This document shows positions 43,627 through 52,194 of a stretch of 64,000 nt of DNA, one piece after another. The notes under the pieces were generated by a model that had not been told where the DNA came from, searched no databases, and saw only the letters and a program-made list of their open reading frames with translations. This DNA comes from Paenibacillus silvestris. GTDB taxonomy: Bacteria > Bacillota > Bacilli > Paenibacillales > NBRC-103111. The stretch lies in contig NZ_WTUZ01000036.1 in assembly GCF_009882985.1 (NCBI RefSeq), positions 1-64,000 of the forward strand, given 5' to 3'. The translations under genes were made by a program, and so were the position numbers. Numbering within the stretch: the stretch's first letter is position 1; each line of letters starts with the position of its first letter.

Positions 43627-43847
43627 GGATGTTGTACTTAAACGTACTCTTTGGATGTTGGACTTAGACGTGCTGTTTAGATGTTGCACTTGGACGTACT
43701 CTTTGGATCTTGTACTTAGATGTACTCTTTAGATGATGTACTTGGATGTACTGTTTGGATGTTGTAGTTAGATTTACTCTTTAGATGTTGTGCTTATGTT
43801 GTGCTTTGATGTACTGCTTTGATGTACTGCTTAGATGTTGTACTTGA
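43627..43847 (+). repeat. Degenerate minisatellite, about 26-bp unit, about 8 copies
   Basis: Consecutive units approximate GGATGTTGTACTTAGATGTA followed by CTCTTT; each unit itself looks like two diverged 13-mers. No open frame runs through with a ribosome site. Confidence 0.75.
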
Positions 43848-43966
43848 GAGTCATATTGGGTTACCACATTGTATTGATGCGTTTGGAATCGTATTCGGGC
43901 GCCGCATTTGGAAATCGGCTTTCTAATTTCCCTTCCTCCCTTGCATCCGCTAAGTGATCACTTAGC

Positions 43967-44092
43967 GGAACTGCAGTCCTCTATTTCGAGGACATGGTGC
44001 AATTTCCGCGAAGGAGCGGAACTACAGGGTCTTATCCGACCTCCATGACAGCTATTCCGGTCGAAATCGGCGAAATAGCGGACCACAGTTCC
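43967..44092. repeat. MITE-like element, copy 3 (126 bp)
   Basis: Bounded by GGAACTGCAGTCC (43967-43979) and GGACCACAGTTCC (44080-44092), which match as inverted ends at 11 of 13 positions. The interior shares long identical stretches with copy 4, such as CTGCAGTCCTCTATTTCGAG. A further end-like copy follows at about 44120-44143. Confidence 0.75.
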
Positions 44093-44344
44093 GGTTCCAC
44101 CCGGAAAACAGGCGTTTTCCGAGAAATAACGCCCTGTAGTTCCCACTAAGCCATACAGAGGCTCAATTACCACAAATAGCCCGAGCAAATCAAGCTACTT
44201 TACCTACCTTCTACGATGCAACCGTTGTACTCACCATTCTTTTACCTTCAACCTCACCATCTCCTTGCACCTTACCATTCTGCTACCTTCAACCTCACCA
44301 TAGTGCAAACCTAGTCTGAGAATTCCGCTAAGTCAGTTGATAGA

Positions 44345-44469
44345 GAAACTGCAGTCCTCTATTTCGAGGACATGGTGCATTTCCTCGAGGGAGCGGGACT
44401 ACAGGGTCTTATCCGACCTCCGTGACAGCTATTTCGGTATAAATCAGAGAAATAGCGGACCATAGTTCC
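44345..44469. repeat. MITE-like element, copy 4 (125 bp)
   Basis: Bounded by GAAACTGCAGTCC (44345-44357) and GGACCATAGTTCC (44457-44469); direct orientation relative to copy 3, 378 bp away. Confidence 0.75.
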
Positions 44470-44496
44470 CTGACCCTCCCCCCACCATATAAAATA

Positions 44497-44525
44497 CGAA
44501 AAAAACCTAGCGAAAATCGCTAGGT
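44497..44525 (-). terminator. Terminator of the sugar sensor-transporter operon
   Basis: Perfect 8-bp stem ACCTAGCG / CGCTAGGT with a 5-base loop (44505-44525) and a run of about seven T on the minus strand, 115 bp beyond the acetyltransferase stop. Confidence 0.85.
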
Positions 44526-44639
44526 CCTCAGTTGCCGAGTTCGTAACCTTAAATCGGGAGCACGTAGTACATACGAATGCAGCACAGTTATCTCAGCTCC
44601 CAACGTGCCCTCTGGCTGTTTATCTGTCTATTAACAGCT

Positions 44640-45191
44640 CTAGAGCTTCCAGTTCTCATATTCACCTTTGGTTAAACCAAAGATGAATTCATCAAAATGC
44701 TGCCCCATCGTGAACACCATATTCCGTAGCCTTCCCTCTTGGACAAACCCAAGCCCTTCATGCAGCGCCACGGAACCCTCATTAAACGCATAAACATGCG
44801 CCGTAACTTTCTGATAGCGCAGCTCTTCGAAATAATACCGCAGCAGTATCCATATCGCGTCTGAAGCATACCCGCTGCGCCAATGTCCACGAAAGATGGC
44901 TACGCCATATTTAAAAGTCCCCTGCCGGCGATCACAGCTGCTGGTGCTCATACTCCCAACGAGTTCACCATCCAAGGTTTCTATGGCGAGCATGACATTA
45001 TCGCTGGCTGACGCATTCGCTGCTTGACCCGCTGCCCAAGCTTGAGTTCCTTCTTCGGATCTCGGAAAATAGATAGCATCGCAGTGCCTGGCACCTTCCG
45101 AATCCAAATCATTTTGGTGGAATTTCTCCCAATCCGCAGCCAAAATAGGCCGTAATCGCACTTTTTTACCTGACCACATATAGTTCTGCAT
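44640..45191 (-). CDS. GNAT family N-acetyltransferase (RimJ/RimL-like)
   Basis: Soluble acetyltransferase of 183 residues. Visible features are VRLRPILAADWEKF at the N-terminus, the central FKYGVAIFRGHWRSGYASDAI (acetyl-CoA pyrophosphate loop region, about residues 95-115) and the C-terminal VALHEGLGFVQEGRLRN motif typical of RimJ/RimL-type enzymes. Substrate unknown. ATG start. It begins 18 bp after the tandem sugar-binding sensor gene and shares its terminator, so it is probably the last gene of the sugar operon, though its role there is unclear. Confidence 0.87.
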   Translation of the reverse strand: MQNYMWSGKKVRLRPILAADWEKFHQNDLDSEGARHCDAIYFPRSEEGTQAWAAGQAANASASDNVMLAIETLDGELVGSMSTSSCDRRQGTFKYGVAIFRGHWRSGYASDAIWILLRYYFEELRYQKVTAHVYAFNEGSVALHEGLGFVQEGRLRNMVFTMGQHFDEFIFGLTKGEYENWKL

Positions 45192-45209
45192 CAGACGCTC
45201 CGCCTTCGA

Positions 45210-47102
45210 TCAATATTTGCGTGTAGAAACATCCCGTTTAGCGGTTTCCTGAGAGAAAATACTTTCCGCTGTAATAATATTCACCGGAATTTCCTTGCCT
45301 GCGACAAGATCCTTAGCTGCTTTGATGATTTGTGGCCCCAGCAAAGGATTGCACTCCACTGACATGTTTAGCTTCCCTGCGAGCATAGCTTGAAAAGCAA
45401 GCTTCGTGGCGTCCACGGATATCACGATGACATCTCTGCCTGGCTTCAAGCCCGTCTGCTCAATCGCCTTAATGGCGCCAAGTGCCATATCATCATTATG
45501 AGCAAAAACAACCTGCGGTATCGTTCCCTGCTGCAGGACTTTACTCATTAATTGCTGACCGCTTTCCGTCGTGAAATCCCCGACTTCTGAAGCGATGACG
45601 CGAAATCCAGCATTCTGTGAGAGCACCTCTTCAAAGCCTTGTCTGCGCTCAATAGCCGGTGCCGATCCTGCCGTTCCTTGCAGTTCCACAATTTTGGTTT
45701 CCCCTGACATGGGTTTGTGCTCCACAAGCCATCTAGCAGCTCGCCGTCCCTCTTCAACGAAATCCGAACCAATGAACGTCGTCCATAAGGAGTCATCTTC
45801 CAGCTTCACTTTGCGATCCGTCAAAATAACCGGTATGCCAGCTACCTTGGCCTCCGCTAAGACATCGTCCCAGCCTGATTCAACTATCGGAGTGAAGGCA
45901 ATAACATCAACTTTTTGCTGAATAAAGTTCCGAATAATCTCAATTTGCTTCTCTTGACTGCCCTCGGCATTTTGCATGATAAGTTCAATGCCAAGGTCTT
46001 GAACAGCTGCATTCTTGATGGATTCGGTGTTCGCTGCCCGCCAGCTGCTTTCCGAGCCTACGACGGCTACGCCCAGCTTCATCTTTTTCGTGCTGACACT
46101 CATGTGAGAAGTAATCTGTTTGAGGCTGGGGTCACTGGCTGCCCCTAACTCTCGGGTATTTTTTTGCGTAATAACGTGACTTGGCAAAATAATCTTTTTG
46201 GGAATAACCTTCTCACGGTTAAGAATATCGAGTGCGTATTGAATCGACTCTCTTCCCCCTGTTGGGCTCGTAACTGTTCCACTGAGTACGCCTTGTTTAA
46301 CTAAATCAAATCCGCCATTCACCGTGTCCAATCCATCAATACCGATAATTTGGACATTGCTGAGCCCCAACGCATCAATCGCCCGATAAGCGCCAAGCGC
46401 CATGGCATCACTATGGGCAAATACCAGCTTAATCTCTGGTGAACTTGGTAAAATACGCTTCAACTCGTCCTCTGTCCGATCCCGCTGCCAGTCTCCGACA
46501 ATCACTTTATCGACCTGAATGGACGGTGATTGAGACAAATAATCGCGGAAACCACGACTCGTTTCTTCAACCGATTTGGAGCTGACGGCACCTTTGATCT
46601 CCACGACATCAGCAGAAGCGCCACCAAGCAAGTCTGTTGCAAGTTTACCTGATTTCTTACCAATCGACAGATTATCTGACCCGATAAAAAGGGAATAATC
46701 ATAGCCGGTAACGCCTCGCCCAAGGACAATAACAGGAATCTCCTTATAGACCTCCGTCACGATCGGTGTCAGCTTCTCTGAGTCATTCAGCGAGATAATG
46801 AGAAGATCAATGCCGTACTTCATCAGCTTCTGGACATCGTGGACCTGCTTCTCACTGTTTTCTGCGGCATCGGTAAAAATAAGCTTAACGTTCTTATGTT
46901 TTTCGGCTTCTTTGCGAATTTCGTTATTCATAAGCAGCTGCCGAGGTTCATTCAGGTTAGGCTGACTAATGCCAATTAGAAAATCCGGTTCATCTTTTGC
47001 CGCTTTAAGGTGCAAGAGGCTTGCGACGAGCATGACCACAACCAGGCCTATCAAGCTAAAGGCAAGCAGCCAAATGTAACCTTTTTTTGAGGGAACCTTC
47101 AT
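45210..47102 (-). CDS. Membrane-anchored sensor with two tandem sugar-binding (PBP1) domains
   Basis: About 630 residues from ATG 47102 (GGAGA upstream; the longer frame to 47117 overlaps the response regulator). One N-terminal membrane anchor (about 9-31) without a lipobox is followed by two complete type-1 periplasmic sugar-binding domains: about 38-315 (FLIGISQPNLNEPRQLLMNNEI) and about 335-610 (KLGVAVVGSESSWRAANTESI). The second is close to the importer's own YtfQ-like protein (shared FTPIVESGWD-type, HNDDMALGAI and VECNPLLGPQ motifs); the first is more diverged. Placed after a LytS-like kinase and YesN-like regulator, it resembles the XylFII-type extracellular co-sensors of three-component systems, but with two ligand domains. 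Function is inference. Confidence 0.85.
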   Translation of the reverse strand: MKVPSKKGYIWLLAFSLIGLVVVMLVASLLHLKAAKDEPDFLIGISQPNLNEPRQLLMNNEIRKEAEKHKNVKLIFTDAAENSEKQVHDVQKLMKYGIDLLIISLNDSEKLTPIVTEVYKEIPVIVLGRGVTGYDYSLFIGSDNLSIGKKSGKLATDLLGGASADVVEIKGAVSSKSVEETSRGFRDYLSQSPSIQVDKVIVGDWQRDRTEDELKRILPSSPEIKLVFAHSDAMALGAYRAIDALGLSNVQIIGIDGLDTVNGGFDLVKQGVLSGTVTSPTGGRESIQYALDILNREKVIPKKIILPSHVITQKNTRELGAASDPSLKQITSHMSVSTKKMKLGVAVVGSESSWRAANTESIKNAAVQDLGIELIMQNAEGSQEKQIEIIRNFIQQKVDVIAFTPIVESGWDDVLAEAKVAGIPVILTDRKVKLEDDSLWTTFIGSDFVEEGRRAARWLVEHKPMSGETKIVELQGTAGSAPAIERRQGFEEVLSQNAGFRVIASEVGDFTTESGQQLMSKVLQQGTIPQVVFAHNDDMALGAIKAIEQTGLKPGRDVIVISVDATKLAFQAMLAGKLNMSVECNPLLGPQIIKAAKDLVAGKEIPVNIITAESIFSQETAKRDVSTRKY

Positions 47103-47103
47103 C

Positions 47104-48309
47104 CTAGTAGTCTCCACGCTTTCTGTATTCCAGTGGCGATACGCCTGTCATTTTTTTGAAAGTATGACTGAAATAGTGCTGCGATTGGTAGCCGACTTTC
47201 TTGGCAATTTCATACATTTTGGAAGTAGGATCATTCAGATATTGAATGGCTTTTTTGATCCGAATGTCGGTAAGGCAATCTACAAACGATTTGCCCAAAT
47301 CTCTTTTTAACAATTTACTCAAATAGGTAGCATTGACGTTCATCTGTTCCGCCACTTCGGACAAGGATAAATCTTCTTTATAATAGTAGGTTTCCAAATA
47401 TTTCTTCGTCATCATAACAATCGGGGTCAAAGCGCTTTCACGCATCAGTTCCTGATTCATTTCTTCGTAATGCCTTGGAATTTGTTCAAGCTGTTCAACA
47501 ACCGAATGCGTAAGCAGCATGCTGACTCCCAAATAAGTCATGACAACCCGTTCAAACTCCTGATAGACAGCACGTATGGAGGTAAGATCGGAAATCTGTG
47601 TAAGCGCTGCAATTCGGCCTTTTTCAGCGCTGAAAACGGTGGAAATTGGCAGCTGCGGCAGCATCTCACTTAGAATATTCTTGATGGCAAACTCAAGTAA
47701 CGACGGGTCCCAAATCTTGTTCGGGGCATTGGCTGTCACTTTGCCGAGCGGCTTCAGAAGCAGCATGCTGATTTTCCCATGAAACTGCGGCTGAAAAAAC
47801 AGCCATTCTTCCTCGAATTGTTCCTTCGTTAGCTTCCCAGTAATCCATTTGCTAAAAAACTCTTCGCGCATCGTTTCCGCATTGAACTCCAATTTGTTGT
47901 TCATCCACTGCGTATGCTTCTGCTCCACTCTATCTTTCATCAGCACTTCGAGCGCTTTGTTTACGGCTGAGCTTAGCTCCATTTTTTGCACTGGCTTAAG
48001 CAAATAATCGAAGGCATTGAGCCTGACCGCTTGCTGAGCGTAAGAGAATTCATCATGACCTGAAATGACGATGACCAAGCAATTCGGATTCTGATCATGT
48101 AATTTTTCGATCAATTCGAGGCCGTTCATGAAGGGCATGTTGATATCGACAAACATCAGATCAGGACAAGCTGAAGCCGCGATTTCTAACGCTTCTTTGC
48201 CATTTTCGGCTTCAGCAACGACCTCAATGCCCATATCTGCCCATGGAAGCGTTTTACATAAACCGTTTCGAATGCGTGGTTCATCGTCTGCAATCATAAG
48301 TTTCCACAT
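47104..48309 (-). CDS. YesN-like response regulator with AraC output domain
   Basis: About 401 residues from ATG 48309 (GAGGTG upstream; the longer frame begins with GTG 48318). Receiver domain about 1-120: acidic pocket Asp8/Asp9, phosphoacceptor Asp55 (MFVDINMP) and Lys105 (YLLKP). A variable middle domain (about 145-280) precedes a C-terminal AraC double helix-turn-helix (about 300-398; LSLSEVAEQMNVNATYLSKLL and KMYEIAKKVGYQSQHYFSHTF). It lies 10 bp after the LytS-like kinase, its evident partner, and should switch on the sugar importer. The stop lies directly before the tandem sensor's start. Confidence 0.92.
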   Translation of the reverse strand: MWKLMIADDEPRIRNGLCKTLPWADMGIEVVAEAENGKEALEIAASACPDLMFVDINMPFMNGLELIEKLHDQNPNCLVIVISGHDEFSYAQQAVRLNAFDYLLKPVQKMELSSAVNKALEVLMKDRVEQKHTQWMNNKLEFNAETMREEFFSKWITGKLTKEQFEEEWLFFQPQFHGKISMLLLKPLGKVTANAPNKIWDPSLLEFAIKNILSEMLPQLPISTVFSAEKGRIAALTQISDLTSIRAVYQEFERVVMTYLGVSMLLTHSVVEQLEQIPRHYEEMNQELMRESALTPIVMMTKKYLETYYYKEDLSLSEVAEQMNVNATYLSKLLKRDLGKSFVDCLTDIRIKKAIQYLNDPTSKMYEIAKKVGYQSQHYFSHTFKKMTGVSPLEYRKRGDY

Positions 48310-48319
48310 ATTCGTCACC

Positions 48320-50104
48320 TCATCCTGTCTTTTTCACTACTTGCACCATTGGATGCTTAATCTCGACGGTTGTTCCTTTACCAAGAACGCTATAGATCTG
48401 AATTCCGTAAGCGGTACCATAAGTGAGCTGGATACGCTCATTCACATTGAATAAGCCAATTCCGTACTCATCCTCGCGCATTTTCTCGCCACGCAAGATC
48501 TGATTGATTTCCTCCAGTTTCTCCGGCGGAATACCAGCCCCATCATCTGTGATTCGAAAACAAATCAGATCTGACTCCTGCTCAGCGCAAATGCTGATTT
48601 TCCCCTTGCCTGTTCTTGCCTTAATACCATGGTAAATCGCGTTCTCAATTAAAGGCTGCAGAATAAGTTTAAGTACATGATAGCTGTACAAATGCTCCGG
48701 AATATCGAATTTAAAATCTAATTTATCCATATAGCGTGACATTTGAATAATCATATAGCTTTCGGCGTGCTTAACCTCATCCCTAACTGGAATCCACTCG
48801 TTTCCTCGATTCAAGCCAATTCGGAAGAGATTCGTAAGCGCTCCGATCACTTCAATAATATCGTCGGCTTCATATTCTTGCGCCATCCACTGGATAGTAT
48901 CTAGTGTGTTATATAAGAAATGCGGTTTGATCTGGGCTTGAAGAACTTGCAGCTCAGCTTCCCGCTTTTTTTTCTGCTCCATGTAGACCACATTAATTAA
49001 ATTGTTAATTTCTTCAAGCATATGATTAAAGCTATTGCCGAGCTGCCCGATTTCATCTTTGGTTTCGGAGACGAAACGCTGATTGAGCTCACCATTCTTC
49101 ACATGACTCATCAAACTCATCAGCTTGCGGATGGGACGAATCAATGTGCCAGTGAAATAAGCGGACAACAGAGACGCTAAAACAATCGTTATGAAGGTAA
49201 CGATGAGTGTATACAACTGAATATCTGTAATGACTCTCTGGTAGTCATCATTAGGAATAACCCCAATGAATCTCCACTTATTCGTTGCGGAATCATTAAA
49301 TAAAATACGATAATCGTGCCCTTTAATCTGCTGCGTCAGACTTCCTTGTGAACCGTCCGGCAGCCACTTGCCTTGTATGCGATATACGATATCATTGGTT
49401 GGCGCGTACACAATATTGCCCTTATGATCCAATATGTACATAAATCCGGATTTGCCGAGCTTCACATTTTCGAAGATGGATTTAATCATATCCATTCTTA
49501 AATCCATAAGAACGACCCCCAGCACTTCTTCGGTTTGGGGATCTACAACTGCATGTACGAGCGATAATACATCGTAAGAACTGTAATTCTGGGACGTAGA
49601 AACGTTACGTCCTATTGGATTACTAATAATCATCGTTTCACTAGGTGCTTTGAGCGCATCCTGAAACCACGTCTCCTCGACCAACGAGTCGCGTGTAATT
49701 CGAAACATATCATGCGATGTAAATATACCACTTTTATTAACTAACATAATACCCATAATTTCTTTGTTGCGCTCTGTGTACATGGACAACGTCTTATCGA
49801 TCCGTGCAACCTCATCTTTGGAAGGTTCTTGCCCCTTCATTTGCATGAATTTCGCGACTTCTGGATCCTGGCTTATGTAGTGTTGAACATCCTTAAGATG
49901 ATCTATGTAATAGTCTACATTACTTTCTACTTGATGAATCATTTGAAGCGTGCTTTGATCTGCTTGATTCTCGGAGTAACTGCTGTAGGTTCGAATGCCC
50001 CAAAAGCTCAGCGTAAGAATCGAAATAAGAATAATTAAGAGAAAGATGCAGTTAAGCTTAAAACGAATGCTGCGGTCATGCCACCAACGAAGATATGCCC
50101 TCAC
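48320..50104 (-). CDS. LytS/YesM-like sensor histidine kinase
   Basis: About 594 residues from GTG 50104, chosen because AGAGGAGG lies upstream; the longer frame to 50266 would overlap the permease gene. Order: membrane helix (about 15-37), extracellular Cache-type domain (about 40-295), second membrane helix (about 300-320), HAMP (about 320-372), His_kinase domain with the phosphorylated histidine in QAQIKPHFLYNTLD (about 400), and an ATPase domain with ITDDGAGIP and YGIGLFNVNERI. It should phosphorylate the YesN-like regulator, with input from its Cache domain and possibly from the tandem sugar-binding sensor. Confidence 0.92.
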   Translation of the reverse strand: MRAYLRWWHDRSIRFKLNCIFLLIILISILTLSFWGIRTYSSYSENQADQSTLQMIHQVESNVDYYIDHLKDVQHYISQDPEVAKFMQMKGQEPSKDEVARIDKTLSMYTERNKEIMGIMLVNKSGIFTSHDMFRITRDSLVEETWFQDALKAPSETMIISNPIGRNVSTSQNYSSYDVLSLVHAVVDPQTEEVLGVVLMDLRMDMIKSIFENVKLGKSGFMYILDHKGNIVYAPTNDIVYRIQGKWLPDGSQGSLTQQIKGHDYRILFNDSATNKWRFIGVIPNDDYQRVITDIQLYTLIVTFITIVLASLLSAYFTGTLIRPIRKLMSLMSHVKNGELNQRFVSETKDEIGQLGNSFNHMLEEINNLINVVYMEQKKKREAELQVLQAQIKPHFLYNTLDTIQWMAQEYEADDIIEVIGALTNLFRIGLNRGNEWIPVRDEVKHAESYMIIQMSRYMDKLDFKFDIPEHLYSYHVLKLILQPLIENAIYHGIKARTGKGKISICAEQESDLICFRITDDGAGIPPEKLEEINQILRGEKMREDEYGIGLFNVNERIQLTYGTAYGIQIYSVLGKGTTVEIKHPMVQVVKKTG

Positions 50105-50141
50105 TGCGATCCTCCTCTTAATTGATATGGTTCTTATAATA

Positions 50142-51170
50142 TCACAATTGAACGACGTTTTGGACGGTACTTTTCGATTTTTTGGGCGTATGCGGATTCC
50201 GCTTTCTTTCCCTTCTCGACACGATAGCACGCTGCAAGGCGATGAAGGCAAATAAGAGGAAGCCAATGACGATTTTAGTCCACCAGGAGCTTAGAGACCC
50301 TTGAAACATAATCATTGTTTGAATAACGCCAGCACTTAATACACCAAGCATGGGCCCAACAAAATAACCAAATCCGCCTGTAAGCAGGATGCCGCCGATG
50401 ACACAGGCTGCAATTGCGTCCATCTCGCCTCCCATCAAATGAAGACCATAGCCGGACAGCATGTAGAAGGTAAACACGATACCGCTTAATGCCGAGCAAA
50501 ATCCGCTAAGCGTATAAACCGCCAATTTGGTTACATACACAGGAAGACCCATTAATTCCGCAGATTTCTCATTCCCGCCAATAGCATAAACATTTCTGCC
50601 AAACGCCGTATATCTTGAAACATACACGGCTGCAGCAACGGTGACTAACGCGATGACGACCCCGATCGATATCGTTCCATCCCCTGGCAGCGGAATTCTG
50701 AAATTGGATATAGCGCTGTATATGGGATTATCAATCACGATACTCTCGGGACTTATCAAAAAGCACGTACCACGTGCCAAGAACATTCCCCCAAGAGTGA
50801 CAATCCAAGGATGAATATGGAAACGGCAAATCAGGTAACCTTGCAATAATCCGAATATCGTACCGAGCAGCAGTACACTTGGCATGACAACGAATGGATG
50901 AATACCAGCTCTTAACATGACGGCGGAAAGCACACTGACCAAAGCGATTAGGGAAGCAACCGAAAGATCGATACCCCCTGTCACAATTACAAAAGCGAGG
51001 CCCGTCGCAACAATAATAAGAAACGCGTTATCAACAAACAAATTTAGAAATACTTGCATGGAGAAAAAGCTGTCAAACATCGCGGAGCCTGTTCCATATA
51101 ACGAGATAAACAAGAGAATCGTGGCAAGAATAGTGATGTTTGAGGATGTAATTTTAAGCGGCATTTTCAT
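50142..51170 (-). CDS. Sugar ABC transporter permease (YjfF-like)
   Basis: RbsC-family inner-membrane permease of about 340 residues with around nine membrane helices. IIVATGLAFVIVTGGIDLSVASLIALVSVLSAVML (about 55-90) is the family signature; YAIGGNEKSAELMGLPVYVTKLAVYTLSGF is the ATPase-contact region. It is most like E. coli YjfF of the galactofuranose importer YtfQRT-YjfF. Start near 51170 (MKMPLKI) or a neighbouring ATG; it overlaps the end of the YtfT-like gene by about 17 bp. The gap to the kinase start is 37 bp. Confidence 0.9.
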   Translation of the reverse strand: MKMPLKITSSNITILATILLFISLYGTGSAMFDSFFSMQVFLNLFVDNAFLIIVATGLAFVIVTGGIDLSVASLIALVSVLSAVMLRAGIHPFVVMPSVLLLGTIFGLLQGYLICRFHIHPWIVTLGGMFLARGTCFLISPESIVIDNPIYSAISNFRIPLPGDGTISIGVVIALVTVAAAVYVSRYTAFGRNVYAIGGNEKSAELMGLPVYVTKLAVYTLSGFCSALSGIVFTFYMLSGYGLHLMGGEMDAIAACVIGGILLTGGFGYFVGPMLGVLSAGVIQTMIMFQGSLSSWWTKIVIGFLLFAFIALQRAIVSRRERKRNPHTPKKSKSTVQNVVQL

Positions 51171-52194
51171 GAACAAGCACCTTCTTTCCCGTTTTTCTGC
51201 TAAATGTACGACTGAACATGTCTCTCAAAACGTCCGATTGGACTAGGCTGACAAGGATGATAACAACTGCTTTGACAACCATGACAGATTCCGATGGCAC
51301 GCCTAGCGTGTAAATGGTGGTCGTTAGGGTTTGAATGAATAGAGCACCTAACACGGTACCGCCTAAGTAGAAACGTCCGCCACGCATCGAAGTCCCACCG
51401 ATAACAACGGCTAGGATCGCATCAAGTTCGAACCATAAACCGGCATTGTTGGAATCAGCTCCTGTAATGTTCGAGCTAACAATAATACCTGCAAGCGCTG
51501 CGCAGAATCCACAAATAATATAAACAGACATCATAATGCGAGTGGAATTAATGCCAGCGAACTCACTGGATACGCGGTTGGATCCAACGGATTCCAGGAA
51601 TAATCCAAACGCCGTTTTCCGAGTAACGATATGCAAAACAACGAAAACAATGACAGCCAAAATGACGGCAAATGGCAACCCAAGCAAATAGCCTCCACCT
51701 ACAAAGCGATATGCTTTATCGGAAATGGTAATGATCTTTCCGCCGGAGATTAGCTGTGCGATGCCTCGCCCTACGGTTAACAAGATAAGTGTGGCGATCA
51801 TCGGTTGTATCTTTAATTTAGCTACGAGCAAGCCATTCCAGTACCCACACAGAACGCCGATTCCGAGCCCTGCCAATAAGGCTAGTGCGAACGGAACATG
51901 CTTCTGCAACAAGAATGCAGCTAGAGAAGCGGCTATCGCGAGCACGGAACCTACGGAGATATCGATTCCTTCTTTGGCAATAACAAGCGTCATACCCAGT
52001 GCAATGATGAGGATCGGTGTCCCCCTGTTTAAAATATCGATCAAACTTCCAAATAAATGGCCATCTTGGATCCGAATATTGAAAAACCCTGGGGTAAATA
52101 GGGCATTAAATAGCAGGATGATGGCGATCCCTAATGAGGGCCAAAACAATTTGGAGCGAATCGCATTATGAAACATGCTCTTTAGCTTTGTCAT
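51154..52194 (-). CDS. Sugar ABC transporter permease (YtfT-like)
   Basis: RbsC-family permease of about 346 residues, with the signature LIIALGMTLVIAKEGIDISVGSVLAIAASLAAFLL (about 68-102) and TAFGLFLESVGSNRVSSEFAGINSTRIMMSVYIICGF as ATPase-contact region. I use ATG 52194 because GAGGGAGGG lies upstream; it overlaps the ATPase gene's stop by 29 bp, so translation is coupled. It pairs with the YjfF-like permease to form the channel. Confidence 0.9.
   Translation of the reverse strand: MTKLKSMFHNAIRSKLFWPSLGIAIILLFNALFTPGFFNIRIQDGHLFGSLIDILNRGTPILIIALGMTLVIAKEGIDISVGSVLAIAASLAAFLLQKHVPFALALLAGLGIGVLCGYWNGLLVAKLKIQPMIATLILLTVGRGIAQLISGGKIITISDKAYRFVGGGYLLGLPFAVILAVIVFVVLHIVTRKTAFGLFLESVGSNRVSSEFAGINSTRIMMSVYIICGFCAALAGIIVSSNITGADSNNAGLWFELDAILAVVIGGTSMRGGRFYLGGTVLGALFIQTLTTTIYTLGVPSESVMVVKAVVIILVSLVQSDVLRDMFSRTFSRKTGKKVLVHENAA

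Larger units (their letters stand above)
43522..44500. other. About 1 kb gene-free region
   Basis: No gene is supported. It holds a Fur-box promoter (43577-43597), a degenerate 26-bp minisatellite (43627-43847), two MITE-like elements (43967-44092 and 44345-44469), an extra repeat end (44120-44143), and a T/C-rich spacer repeat (ACCTTCAACCTCACCAT twice near 44245-44300). Confidence 0.7.

Noticed and set aside
43958..44188. 76-residue minus-strand ORF
   Set aside because: It is a translation of the MITE-like element copy 3 and its flank.
47431..47446. cre-like sequence AAAGCGCTTT
   Set aside because: It lies inside the coding sequence of the YesN-like regulator, with no promoter nearby; chance match is likely.
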